A DNA stretch of 64,000 bases from NCBI GenBank assembly GCA_023213395.1, contig CM041465.1, positions 178,071,741-178,135,740 on the forward strand, written 5' to 3'. The notes under the pieces were generated by a model that worked only from the letters and a program-made list of their open reading frames with translations, did not search any database and was not told the origin of the DNA. How positions within the stretch are numbered: the stretch's first letter is position 1; every line of letters begins with the position of its first letter. Position numbers and translations under genes: made by a program. This document shows positions 53,928 to 64,000 of this stretch, piece after piece. The stretch is from Cycas panzhihuaensis (lineage: Eukaryota; Cycadophyta).

Positions 53928-54343
53928 TTTAGGTCCTAGGTTGACTGGTAGGAGAAAGGCTAGCTTAGGATCAATGCTCAATGGGGACTGCCGAGAGCCT
54001 GGTAGAGTGGTGGCTGGATCTATAATGGAACAATTTATTGGATGTCATTGGTTTAGAAATGATTCTAGCCAACTTCTGTCTTAAACCTTTTTAGATTAGG
54101 GATTTGGTTATGCTTGTTTCTATTAGACAATTACTCACATGTTTGCATCATCTTTTCTTTTGAAATCTGGAGCTGTATCACAATATGCATTTCATTTTCT
54201 CTCTTATTTTTCTTGTGAAATGTTATTTCATTCAGTTTGCATGATTACTTTTTCATTTCATCTCATAATAAATGGAAGCTGAAATTTTGTATGGGAATTC
54301 TTGAAAAATTATCATCTTTTTGGTACTGCTGGTTTTTAAGCAG

Positions 54344-56646
54344 GGTTGAAGACCTGAGAATAATTACTGATGAGGAGCTGGTGGATAGAGCTTTAAAAGA
54401 AGTATTTAAGGTAAATATTCTTAGTGTTATTTATATTTTATTTTTTGCCATGTTATTTGTGTATTTTTTTTGAAATAAGTGGAGTATGGGTGTTTTTGAT
54501 ATCTGGTTGTCTCTTAATATGATAATGTTTATTTCTGTGATGACTGTTCTATAGGGAGCTGAGCAAACAGAGTTGTCATCAGAGCTTCCTTTGGATAGCT
54601 CAACAGACAGGTAAGCTCTTTCGAAATTATTAGGTACATATTTCAATATCGATTGAAATCATTATAGAGGCTGTGACAACTGAAAAGAGATATTAGTTCA
54701 GTTGTTCACACCTTAACGATACAAATGTTGGGTGTGACTATTTGGATTTATTGCACTGTAATTGAGGTAGCAGGACCAGAAGTAGAATGCTAGGCCCTTA
54801 TCCCTTTTTTATACGAGAAGCACCACAAATGGTACTTGTTTGTTTGATTCTTTTTGTATTTGTACCAAGATGCTGATATGTTTAGGCTTTATTCTGTTCT
54901 CTTGTCCATCTTTGATGCTGACCACTTAAAAGGAAACAGTCAGCTTTATACAAGTGATCAAAGTTTGAAACATATTTGATATTTAAGTACAATTTCATGG
55001 GTGTCTTCTCTGCCCTGATATTTGGGGGGACCATTTTTTTCCTATAAAATTGGGGATCAGGTTCCAATTACCCTTTATTACTAAGGAGGCTGGCATCATC
55101 TGTGCGCAAAGGATTACAATTTAAGAGAAGTAACAGTCAAGCGATAGAATCCGAGGGAGGTAATCATGTTTGGACTGGTTTCATGATTCGCGCAGGAACC
55201 AAACTACATAAGGGATGAGTACCAGATTTTATGCTTTTAAGATAATTCAGGGGATATTGGTGTTTCAATACAAGCAGTTATCAATGGTCCTTGTAATTTG
55301 TTCTTGATGTTACAGTCTGGCTTCAGAATATTATGTTGTAACAGCCTAGTCTAACTATAGGACACAGTTTGTTGTCTTCATGAACACTATTCTGTGGTCA
55401 TATATGGCAGGCAACAAATGATGCATTTCAAACAATGGAAAAGGAGCTGCAGGTTTTAGCATTCCTTAAAAGAGATAACAGTCCACAAAAATATGATGGT
55501 AGCCATTCATTTGACAAACATGAACAAGAAGTGGCTTTATGTTGCATTTAACTTCGAAATATTTTTGGCTGGCACTATGCTTTGTTATGAGGTCCACAAA
55601 AAGAGAGAATATTATACAGCCAATAAAGTTTTCATGCTGAAATGATTTTCTTTTTTGTACTATTTGTTTGCCTTTCTGTGGATGTGCTTATTAATTCATA
55701 TCTTTTCTTGCATTTTGCTTTTCATCTGAAGTCTCTTGTAAATTTTCCTTGTGTGGATTGTACTTTTTTGCTTATAGGGTGACGCAAAATCACAGTAATG
55801 GCAGCCAAGGTCAGTCTCAAGATGAAGAGTCAGGGCAGGAAATCCCGGATAATGCTGCAGCTAATGGACTGCCAAATGGTTCTTCAGTTGGTGCCTTAAC
55901 ACATGGTCAAGAAACAGCTTCTACACATGCAGGAAGCTGTGCTGTTTCGAGGTATAAGGCTCAGAATAAAAGGAAAAGGGGAAGACAATTTGACAGAGAG
56001 ATGCGAGCTGCAGAACTTGAGGTGGTGCTAAACTATGAAACTGAGTGCCTCTAAGCTTGTGCTAGCTCCTGCTTTGGGTCAAAATTTCATTGCCTACTTA
56101 ACATGACAAATACTCTTGTTTGAGCTCAAGGAACCATAATCATGTTCGCTTTTCACATGGATGCTTTCCAAATATGTTGTATAATGTATTTGGAATTTAA
56201 ACCATTGTAATGAAAGTGTTCTTTAAACATAGTTGTTCAGTGTTTCATATTATTACAAAGAACATTCTAGACCCATTTTTGTAATAATTAGCCTGAATGC
56301 TGTTTTGTTAATCAGAGCGATGACATACTGAAGGCAGAATTACTTGCAAAGATAAAACGTGAACAAGAGGAAGATAAGGCAAAGGCCCAACTCCATTCGC
56401 TACGGTATGCCTTCCATAACTCTCTGATTAGAAGGTCTAACATTCCGCTTGTGGTTTTGTTTCAACTTACAGGATTTGTTTTTCTTCTCTTCTATTGGCC
56501 TATGGAATGCAAATCTTATATTTCTTTCATTGCCCATGGATTCATTTAAATTTTATGGCAGAGCCAAGGAGCAAGAAGGCACATCTTCTAAGTCAGAAAA
56601 AATGGAAAGGTTGAAAGCTCTAAAGTTTGTCACTTCCAAATTGAAG
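54344..56646 (+). CDS. Unidentified host gene, five internal exons
   Basis: Exons with consistent phases and AG/GT borders: 54344-54410 (VEDLRIITDEELVDRALKEV), 54555-54610 (GAEQTELSSELPLDSSTD), 55778-56021 (244 bases: Ser/Gln/Asn-rich, then SRYKAQNKRKRGRQFDREMR, AAELE), 56316-56404 (SDDILKAELLAKIKREQEED), 56562-56646 (SSKSEKMERLKALKFVTSKL). All intron junctions keep one frame. The product has a low-complexity Ser/Gln/Gly region, a basic KRKRGR cluster like a nuclear localisation signal, and a charged C-terminal helix likely to form a coiled coil. I do not recognise the family. Start and end exons are outside or hidden by insertions; copia D lies in the upstream intron or flank. The clean phases and lack of stops distinguish it from the surrounding elements. 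Confidence 0.7.
54611..55777 (+). other. Intron of host gene, nothing else seen
   Basis: 1,167 bases, gtaagc...cttatag, AT-rich, no repeats or frames recognised. Confidence 0.6.
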
Positions 56647-57300
56647 GTTCGTGTCTCCATCTATTTGAACTTTCTCATTTCTTGATTTTTTTTCTTCCTC
56701 CTCTGTTTTATATAAGAAATACTTTTTCGTTGAATAAGATGATTCAATTAGTTGGAAATATTACATAATGTACAACAAAATAATAGGGGAGATATCGTCA
56801 TCCCCTCCATTCTTGTGCTTGATACAAAAAGCATACAGCTATTAGGCTAGACCATGGTACAATCAGAAAAGACATAATAGCTTGACCACCAAAAAATGAA
56901 AGACTTAAAAAATTATCAAGCCTGAACATCTTCCCTCCTATTGGCTAAGCAGTCTTTGGGCAACCCCATCCCTAATCTCCTTTATTCTGAGGATCCTTTC
57001 TCACTACTCCACCTGTTGCATTGTGTGGGGCCCCAACGTTCACCAGCACAAGAGTTTGGGTTGTTTTGCTATCACCCTTTTGGGCGTTCCCTAGATGAGC
57101 TGCAATTTTGGAACCGGATTGTCCCTAGCACTGTGGGGAGGCCCAGTTATCGCCTTACTATATTTTGTTTTGTGAGAGGCTGTGCCTGGGAGACCTGCTT
57201 CTATGCCTTCCTTGGCCCAAGGTCTGTTGACAGCTGCCCTCCAGTCAGAACTTGATTGATGGTACAAGGATTTGAGCCCCAATGATTAATCAACTTTATG
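56647..57300 (+). other. Presumed intron, no gene recognised
   Basis: Begins with a plausible donor (gttcgt). 56940-57255 is GC-richer with an open frame on each strand but no recognisable motif; it may be an old repeat. No downstream exon is evident. Confidence 0.4.
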
Positions 57301-57655
57301 AGATAAGACAACTCAAGTTGGAGTTCGCGGCCTGGGTGCTAATCTGCAATGAACAAGATGCTGATACTATTGAAATCATATCAAAGGAAAATAATACCAT
57401 AGGTGTCTTGCCATTAAACAAAACAATGCTTCTATGTTTCCAAACACAATGCAAGATTTCATCACACAAGAAAAATCAAGTTGAAGTGAAGGTTTGAGAG
57501 AATGCTTTCTTATTATCCAGGATGGCAGCATTCCATCCAATAGTATAAAAAATGATTGGTTTCACAAAACCTCAAATGCAATCCCAAGTAGACTTGGCAA
57601 GGGGACATTACAAAAAAGGGTGCATAAGGGTTTCATGTTGTCCGCATAGGACACA
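57301..57655 (-). pseudogene. LINE (non-LTR) reverse transcriptase 3' fragment
   Basis: Minus strand at 57612-57654 reads CVLCGQHETLMHPFF, the zinc-binding pattern C-x2-C-x3-E-x2-x-H-x-FF found C-terminal to plant LINE RTs. Downstream, after stops, LCDEILHCVWKHRSIVLFNG matches the WxIWKxRNxxxF-type ending of the same family. The fragment stops where the gypsy M LTR begins. Decayed, with frame changes. Confidence 0.55.
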
Positions 57656-58013
57656 TGATGTGTAATCGAGGGTGAATGCAGACTCAAAGAATGTTACCCA
57701 ATTTAAGGATTGTCGAAAAGGTGATGGAAATTGAATTATTTTCTATTAACTCCAAGATCTAGCTTACACACATGTTACACACTCTGGTGATTGCACAATC
57801 AAGTGCCTCTTGTTTATATTGAGGGTTTAGTGACCACCTAATAACCTACCTACCTAATTGACTTGATTAGCTTTACTAATTGACTCCTAACTATCTAACT
57901 AACTAACAAAGTAATTAATTGACTAACATTCTAATTTAAATGTATTTTACATAAAAGTACAATAATTTATACATTATATTACAGTGTTAAAATATACGGA
58001 TGAGAAATACTCA
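57656..58013 (-). repeat. Gypsy M 3' LTR, minus orientation
   Basis: About 358 bases, the inverse of the L1 LTR (shared gactaacattctaa, taattgactcctaactatct blocks), followed by tcattcctcccta, the complement of a purine tract. Left end approximate. Confidence 0.7.
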
Positions 58014-58205
58014 TCATTCCTCCCTATTGTAGAGGAATTGTCCCCAATTTCTTGGCTCTCGATGGATATGCAAAAGGTAATTTGCAATGGCTAGGGCGGA
58101 CCATGTCTTCTCCTTGTTTACAAGAAAGGGAGATGATGTTGGGTGAGATTGCTTGGTACCAAGAAGAGATGTTGATCAGTTTGGGGACGAGGAATCTCTC
58201 ATGAC
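58014..58205 (-). pseudogene. Gypsy M 3' region (left of copia C)
   Basis: Inverse of 32860-33073 in L1, including the 'caatttcttgg' and 'gaccatgtcttctccttgttta' stretches. It has no recognisable protein. Interrupted by copia C and resumed at 63386. Confidence 0.65.
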
Positions 58206-58402
58206 TGTTGGATTGATACCTCAATGATAGATGAAGAATGCTTGATGATTATTGTTGAGAGTACAAGAGTATATATTCAATTAGGGTTTGTAACCCTGTT
58301 TGAACTACTTTGTAACTGACACATTACATAATGACACGTGTCCTTCGGTTACAACCATAGAACTTTCTCTAGAGACCCTAGATAAAACATTACATTCTAA
58401 CA
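58206..58402 (-). repeat. Copia C 3' LTR
   Basis: 197 bp, TGTTGGATTG...TTCTAACA. Confidence 0.95.
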
Positions 58403-58417
58403 CCCTCTCTTAATGTT

Positions 58418-58876
58418 TTATCCTTTTAATCCTATTTTGTCTCTAAAAAATTTGAATCTGTCTTTTCCTAGAGGCTTTGTTAATATATCAGCCACTTGAT
58501 TGCCTATTGGACAATAAACAATATCTATCTCCTTGTTTTGAACTTTTCCTCGAATAAAATGATGGTGTACTTCGATGTGCTTGGTCTTAGCATGAAGCAC
58601 TAGATTTTTGGTGAGCTTGATGGCACTTTGATTGTCATAGTGTAGTGTAGTAGCTTCCTTTTGAGGTTCCTTCAGGTCATTCAGGAGTTGTCTTAACCAA
58701 ATTGCTTCAACAGTTGCACTGACTGCTGATTTGTATTCTGCCTCTGTAGATGATAGTGCTACAATTGCTTGTTTTTTGCTGCTCCAGGAAATTGGTGTTG
58801 AGCCTAGAAAGAAGCAATGCCCACTGGTTGATTTCCTTTGTTCCTTGTCATCACTTGATCTGAATCACAAAACACA
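58418..58876 (-). pseudogene. Copia C RNase H
   Basis: KSTSGHCFFLGSTPISWSSK, ALSSTEAEYKSAVSATVEAI, DNQSAIKLTKN, then the open 60-codon end with HAKTKHIEVHHHFIRGKVQN and ADILTKPLGKDRF, stopping at 58418. A frame change near 58870 separates it from RT. The domain itself is well preserved. Confidence 0.88.
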
Positions 58877-59941
58877 TCAGCGATGAGATTTTCCTTTTGG
58901 AAACATCAATTTTAGTTCTGATGTTCCTTTTAGATATCTCAAAATCTTCTTTGCAACATTCCAATGTTTTGTTCTAAACTCATGCATGTATCTTGATATC
59001 AGACCTACTGCATATGAAATATCAGGTTTGGTAGCTGTGACGTAGATGAGACTGCCTACAAGTTGTCTATACAGAGTGGCATCCACACATGATTCTTTTT
59101 CATCTGGAGTCAAGTTATAGTTTACTTCCATGAGAGTGGAGCAAGGATTGCATTTGTCCATCTGGAACTTAGCTAGCAAATCTTTAATATATTTGCTTTG
59201 GCATAAGGTGATTAAGTTGCTTTGTTGATCAACTTGGATGCCCAAATAGTAATTGAGAATTCCCAGATTAGTCATTTCAAACTTGTTCTCCAATTGACTC
59301 TTTATATCAGATATTGATTCCTCATCATCACCGGTGAGAATCATAACGTCAACATACACCACTATTATGGTGATTGCACCATTTCTATTTTTTACATATA
59401 GACTTGAGTTTGAGCTGCTCCTGTGAAAGCCATTCTTGCAAAGATGGTTATCTAATTTTGCATACCAGGCATGAGGGGCCTGTTTCAGACCATATAGTGC
59501 CTTTATTAATTTGCAGACCAGGTGCTCTTGTCCCTGTTTGATATAACCCTCAGGTTGTGACATGTAGATTTCTTCTTCTATTTTGCCATTCAAAAAGGTA
59601 CTTTTGACATCTAGTTGGTATATCTTCCAATTCTTTTGTGTTGCCAGAGCTATAATTGTTCTTATCGTATTTAGTTTGGCCACAGGTGAGAAAGTTTCTT
59701 CATAATCCACTCCTACTATTTGTGTGTAGCCTTTTGCAACTAGCCTTGCTTTATATTTCTCTATCTTCCCATTGGCTCGTTCCTTGATTTTGTAGATCCA
59801 TTTATAGTTTACAACAGGCTCATTGGGAGGTAGTTTAACCAGTTCCCAGGTTTGGTTCTTGATTATGGAGTCTTGTTCAACATCCATGTCTTTCCTCCAT
59901 CCAATGTGCTCCTTTGCTTCAATATATGATTGTAGCTCCAC
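58877..59941 (-). pseudogene. Copia C reverse transcriptase, catalytic Asp lost
   Basis: A single open stretch of 354 codons covering nearly all of RT: CKWIYK equivalent ([20 protein letters not shown]), [91 protein letters not shown]. The polymerase motif reads YVDV in place of YVDD (VVYVDVMIL, about 59345), removing an essential metal-binding Asp. So an open frame here does not mean a working enzyme. Confidence 0.92.
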
Positions 59942-60965
59942 TTACTGATCAAGGCTCTATGTTTTCAACTCCTTGTTCTATGAGGAAGTATCTCCCTTTT
60001 ACCTTCTTCAATGGTCTTAAGGTACCATTTGGGTCTGTCCTTGATTCTTCGGATTCTTCGTCTTCTAGAGTGGAATCACTGTGAGAGGCTTGAGGAGAAG
60101 TGGCTTCTTTTGAGATATCCTCTGGAGTTATGCAGGATTCTTCTTCTGTAGGAGCAGGAGTGTCTGGAGAAGATACCTAAGGTGTTCTTTCTATGACTTG
60201 GATCTGATTTGTATCCTCTTCTTTATCTTCTTTATTGAAGATGGCATCTCGACTTACATATATTTTGTTAATCTTGGGATCTATGCACTTGTAAGCTTTG
60301 GAATTTTTGTTGTAGCCAACCATGATGCATTCCAAGCTTTTTGAGTCAAGTTTTGTTCCTTTTTTGTCTGGTATATGAACAAATGCTTGACTGGCGAACA
60401 CTTTCAGATGGCTAACATCTAACTTTCTTCTTGTCCAGGCCTCCTTGGGGGTAAGATGATCTATAGCCTTGGTTGGGCTCCTGTTCAGTAAGTAGCAGGC
60501 TGTGTTGACTGTTTTGGCCCAGTATGTTTTTGGAACATTTTTCTCATACATCATGCTACGAGCCATTTCCATAATAACTCTATTTTTCCTTTCTGCAACC
60601 CCATTAGATTGGGGTGTGTAGGGCATTATAAATTGCCTCTGTATTCCATTGGCCTTACAGTATTCCAAAAAGTCTTTGGAGATGTACTCACCATCACTAT
60701 CGGATTTTATGCACTTGATTCTTACCTTTGCCTCCAGCTCTGTTTCAACTTTAAATTCTTTAAATACATCATAGACTTCTGATTTATTATGCAAGAAGTA
60801 GATCTAGATTTTTCTGGTCAAATCATCTATGAATGTGAGGAAGTATCTACATCCATTGATCGAGTGTGGAGTAAATGGGCCACTCAAGTCAGTATGAATT
60901 GATTCTAATTTTTTCTGGGCTCGCCACTTGCTTTCTTGGAAGGGCAACCTATGTTGCTTATCTGA
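59942..60965 (-). pseudogene. Copia C integrase core and C-terminus
   Basis: ESIHTDLSGPFTPHSINGCR (first Asp), FIDDLTRKI then a TAG stop, HNKSEVYDVFKEFK, CIKSDSDGEYIS (second Asp), PQSNGVAERKNRVIM (Glu), YWAKTVNTACYLLNRSPTKA, LKVFASQAFVHIPDKKGTK and NSKAYKCIDPKINKIYVSRD. The 205-codon part 60177-60794 is open. All three acidic residues remain but the stop splits the core. 59942-60176 is a decayed acidic linker. Confidence 0.88.
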
Positions 60966-61493
60966 TTAATAGCTTTTACATACAAACTTATTGGATGTGA
61001 TTGAGGGTAGACCTTTTACTAGACCCCATTTTTCCATATTCTTTAGTTTGTCTATGGGAAGATGACCATACTTCAAATGCCACATTTTATTACTATGTCT
61101 CACTGCAGTACATGCTTTTGCATCAGGCAAAACAGGATGTGAAATTAGCCAATACAGGTCATTACTTTCAGCCCCTTTTGCAATTACATGGCCATTATTT
61201 TTTATATCAAGGATATAACAAAATCCTTTTTCATAAAAAACAGTACGCAACCCCTTTTTTCTAAGTTGGGAGACAGACAACAGGTTCATTTTTAAACCAG
61301 GAACCAAGAGTACATTTCCAACTTTTTCAATTTTGTCCTCCATTTTGACAACTATGGTCCCCACTCCTTTTATTTCAAGGGGATATTTGCCCCCTAACTC
61401 CACTAATTTGTTTGAAGAGTATGGCTGCAAGCTTTCAAACCATTCTTCTCGGCTGGTCATGTGGCATGATGCTCTTGAGTCGATGTACCACAC
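60966..61493 (-). pseudogene. Copia C protease and integrase zinc domain
   Basis: 175 open codons: WYIDSRASCHMTSREEWF, where Arg replaces Gly in the active-site DSGAS loop; KYPLEIKGVGTIVVKMEDKI; LLVPGLKMNLLSVSQLRKKG. Then the integrase zinc region: MWHLKYGHLPIDKL and FVCKSY, where the second Cys of CxxC is Tyr and a TAA stop follows. It ends at 60966. Both enzymes would be impaired. Confidence 0.88.
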
Positions 61494-62468
61494 GTCCTTG
61501 TCCTGGAGGCTTGCTGCAAGTGCAACATTGAACGCTGTTTCCTCTTCCTCATCATCATCATCACTAGTCTATTCCTTGCTCTAGTTCCCCATTAGGCGCT
61601 TCCCTCTCTGAATGTCTACTCTCTTGATTGGGCATTGATATGGGAAATGTCCTGATTGACCACAATGATAGCACACATCAAAAGGCCTACATGAAGTTGC
61701 AAAATGACCAGTCTTACTACAATTATAACAGATTCTTAGAGTAGTACTGTGTCCTCGTCCTCTTGCATCTTGCCAATGGCCTCATGATGGAGCATGACCT
61801 TCAGGAGTTCTTCATTTGTTTCGACCTCTGAATCCTAGGTTTAGTCTGGAGGCAAATGCATCCTCAAGTTCTCCTTCATCCTCATATCTTCTGTTTCTTT
61901 GCTCTTGTCGTAGTAGCAATCCTATCAGAGTATCGATCGTCATTGTTGCTATCTGATCAGTATTGGTGATGGTGATTATCGTTATATCAAACAACTTGGG
62001 TAATTTGCTGACCACAAGTTCTACTAACTCTTGATCTGTAACTGGAGCACTTGCACTAGAGAGATCATTTCTTAGTGAAATTACTTTATGCAAGAAATCA
62101 ATGATGGTTTCAGACTCTTTCATATGGAGTTTGAACAGTTCTTCTTTTAGGGCTATTATCTTGGCTTCAGTTTTTTGTCTGTATAAGTTCTCTAGTCATT
62201 TCCAAATACTTGTAGTGGAGTACAAATTTTTAACATATATAAGAAGGGGATCAGATATTGATAATTTTAATATTATCACCCCTATACTATCCTGTTCTTC
62301 CCAACTGGTTAAATCAGTCCCAGAATCCTTAGGTTTGGCTTCATCTCCTGTTGCAATTCTCCAAGCATTTTTTTCTCTTAGAAGTACCTCTATCTTTATT
62401 TTCCAAATATAGTAGTTGGTGTCAGTGAGTTTATCACTATCAGAAAAGGCTAAGATAGATGAGGCCAT
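61494..62468 (-). pseudogene. Copia C gag with two zinc knuckles
   Basis: Met at 62468 (MASSILAFSDSDKLTDTNYY, IWKIKIEVLLREKNAWRIAT). A TGA stop follows TSIWK near 62196; the capsid continues as MKESETIIDFLHKVISLRND and TIDTLIGLLLRQEQRNRRYE (61812-62123). Two intact CX2CX4HX4C knuckles lie at about 61630-61735: CYNCSKTGHFATSC and CYHCGQSGHFPYQC. Stops or frame changes separate the parts. Confidence 0.88.
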
Positions 62469-63176
62469 CCTGGAGAGTTAAACAGAGTTTTGACTGTTCT
62501 AGGCCGTACAACTGTACATATTTTTCGTATGGTACTTGACTTGTACAGATAGTACAATAATGTACCTCAAATCGAAGGTCTCGATGAGGCAAGTGAGGAT
62601 CTACAATTCTTTTCTGAAAACAACTTTTGAAATGGGAGAAAACAGGCCCAAAAAGGAGGACGGGCGACTAGGGTTTCTTCACAAAAATGCTCAAAACAAA
62701 AAAATCTTCCACAAAAAATCCACAAGACTTGCCTAGAATTGATCGAATATCATCTATAGAAGATTTTAGATGTATTTTAAGTAAAAATTTGAGAGATTTT
62801 TGCCAGAAAATGAGTACCTTCTCCTCAAACTCGCACATTGGTAAAAGTCTGAAAATGACCCTCGAAATGCCTTCATATGGCTTTGTTGCAGAAGAAAATG
62901 TCGAAGAGGAAGTCAAGATCTATATTTTGGCCAAGTTTCACTTTATTCCGAGAACTTGAAATTTTCTTGTTTGTATAGTCGTATGGTTCCGTACCAATCC
63001 GTACGATTCTGCAATTTCTCTTCTTCAACGGTCCTTTAATCTTGTCTGGATCCTTCTTGGCTTTTGTCTTCACTGGAAGCCTTCTCCTCTCTTCTTCAGT
63101 TTGCTGTGACTGAAGCTATACTCGTCTTCTTCCCACAGTTTCGAAGAAACCCTCTATCAATCATGTAGAGTATCCT
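62469..63176 (-). other. Copia C 5' leader with 66-codon open frame
   Basis: Leader from primer site to gag. The frame at 62873-63073 (MKTKAKKDPDKIKGPL start) aligns with the 62-codon frame in the leader of A over its whole length. GTAC motifs occur near 62505-62555 and 62975-63010. No other gene. Confidence 0.5.
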
Positions 63177-63188
63177 GCTCTGATACCA
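63177..63188 (-). promoter_or_regulatory. Copia C primer-binding site (initiator tRNA-Met)
   Basis: Plus strand gctctgatacca, abutting the LTR with no spacer. Confidence 0.95.
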
Positions 63189-63385
63189 TGTTGGATTGAT
63201 ACCTCAATGATAGATGAAGAATGCTTGATGATTATTATTGAGAGTATAAGAGTATATATACAATTAGGGTTTGTAACCCTCTTTGGACTACCTTGTAACC
63301 GACACATTACATAATGACACGTGTCATTTGGTTACAACCATAGAACATTCTCTAGAGACCCTAGATAAAACATTACATTCTAACA
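63189..63385 (-). repeat. Copia C 5' LTR
   Basis: 197 bp, TGTTGGATTG...TTCTAACA. Confidence 0.95.
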
Positions 63386-63600
63386 ATGAAAATCGTCAAT
63401 TGCACTCTAGGTTTCTTGCCGATAGCTACCAATTAGAATGCCTTGAAAGGTTTGTGTCCAATGGACACTGAAGGATCTTCATACGGAGTAGGGTTTATGC
63501 GATTGTACCCTTAGTATAGCATAAATTTGACACAACGTGCGATGCTACTTGTGCTAGGTGCAAACCTGTTGGAATGTCTAGAATGGTTATAGGTGCATGA
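63386..63600 (-). pseudogene. Gypsy M 3' region (right of copia C)
   Basis: Inverse of about 32640-32860 in L1 (shared gtgctaggtgcaaacctgtt-like, tttatgcgattgtac and cattggacact-like blocks), continuing 58205. No protein recognised. Confidence 0.6.
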
Positions 63601-64000
63601 TAGAATTAATGATTCTTTTATTAATTCTTCGATGTACTTTGCAAATACTTTGTAAACATAAGTCACTTTAATAACACAATGTTATCAAGTGTGCATGTAT
63701 TTAAGTTATAACTTTTAGTTGTAAGTTCTAGTTTGAGGGGTCAAATGTCTACTTTCTTAAATGTAATTGTTTTATGCATGAGTGTCATTAGTCATCTTGC
63801 ATGAACTCAACATGATCTTTATATTACAACCCTCTCCTTGGCAATTATACGTAACTTTGAGAGGTTACATGTATTGTTAGTTTATGTTAATAAAGATATT
63901 GTTATTGGGGTTTGGATGAATTTCTGCCCCTCCATTATTGTGTTCATTGCTTTTTTTTTGTTTTTTCTCCTATGAGTATGATCTTGGCTAGAAGGTGAGC
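63601..64000 (+). other. No recognised feature
   Basis: AT-rich sequence to the window end, no open frame above about 40 codons and no repeat seen. Confidence 0.5.

Larger units (their letters stand above)
58206..63385 (-). mobile_element. Copia C, full-length but inactive, minus strand
   Basis: 5,180 bp; 197-bp LTRs at 58206-58402 and 63189-63385 (about ten differences by eye). Primer site (TGGTATCAGAGC) directly adjoins the 5' LTR at 63177-63188; polypurine-tract complement ccctctctta follows the 3' LTR. Flanks ATGAC and ATGAA give a target duplication with one mismatch, inside gypsy M. It carries gag, protease, integrase, RT and RNase H. It is disabled at several catalytic sites. Close relative of A and B. 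Confidence 0.95.

Noticed and set aside
56941-57282. Open frames on both strands of about 60-104 codons
   Set aside because: GC-richer non-coding repeat-like sequence; no motif.
1-64000. Endogenous pararetrovirus sequences
   Set aside because: All RT regions are accompanied by copia or gypsy integrase, LTRs or gag of those groups; no movement protein or coat motifs were seen.

Overview
This window is plant nuclear DNA made almost entirely of nested, decayed LTR retrotransposons, with part of one intron-containing host gene near the right end. The evidence is Ty1/copia and Ty3/gypsy gag-pol remnants with plant-type priming sites (complementary to initiator tRNA-Met), gypsy chromodomain tails, AT-rich spacers, long introns and GT-AG splice sites. 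I saw no bacterial, organellar, rRNA, tRNA-gene or CRISPR features. The density and age of the insertions suggest a seed plant with a large genome, possibly a gymnosperm; that is inference only.

Layout. 1-2158: a copia pol fragment (P) and a gypsy LTR with an integrase tail, both minus. 2160-5862: a plus-strand gypsy body (Q: gag with three zinc knuckles, protease, RT, RNase H). 5863-13655: minus-strand copia B, split by the youngest element, copia A (6138-11343, 218-bp LTRs with about 4 differences). 13656-15284: nothing recognised. 15285-19377: a minus-strand chromovirus (H), split by a 2-kb gag-only element G (15873-17888) with a perfect GACTG target duplication. 19378-23790: two related LTRs in inverted orientation around an unfamiliar, nearly intact 367-codon minus-strand frame. 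23791-26572: minus-strand gypsy I, carrying a tandem miniature LTR element (TRIM, 225-bp period) in its RT. 26573-30987: minus-strand chromovirus K, gag to chromodomain. 30988-34790: a short LTR piece and two plus-strand gypsy remnants (L1, L2), each ending in a polypurine tract and LTR.

34791-54343 is non-coding flank or intron carrying copia D (36485-53927, TTTAG duplications). Copia D in turn holds element E (40101-44692, inside the gag zinc knuckle of D) and copia F (47064-53346). 54344-56646 holds five phase-compatible exons of an unidentified host gene. 56647-64000 is its presumed intron or downstream sequence, with a LINE 3' fragment, a gypsy LTR and 3' end (M), and copia C (58206-63385) inserted into M.

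No element looks autonomous: each has stops, frameshifts or lost catalytic residues. The catalytic Glu of integrase has become Lys in three unrelated copies by the same kind of substitution, and copia C has lost the second Asp of its RT motif. Gag-only or pol-less elements (G, E, the TRIM, perhaps L/M) would have depended on enzymes from other copies. The most novel items are the 367-codon frame (20428-21631), the host gene, the in-frame 108-bp triplication in the integrase of F, the tandem TRIM with a tRNA-like box, and an open frame shared by the leaders of copia A and C.
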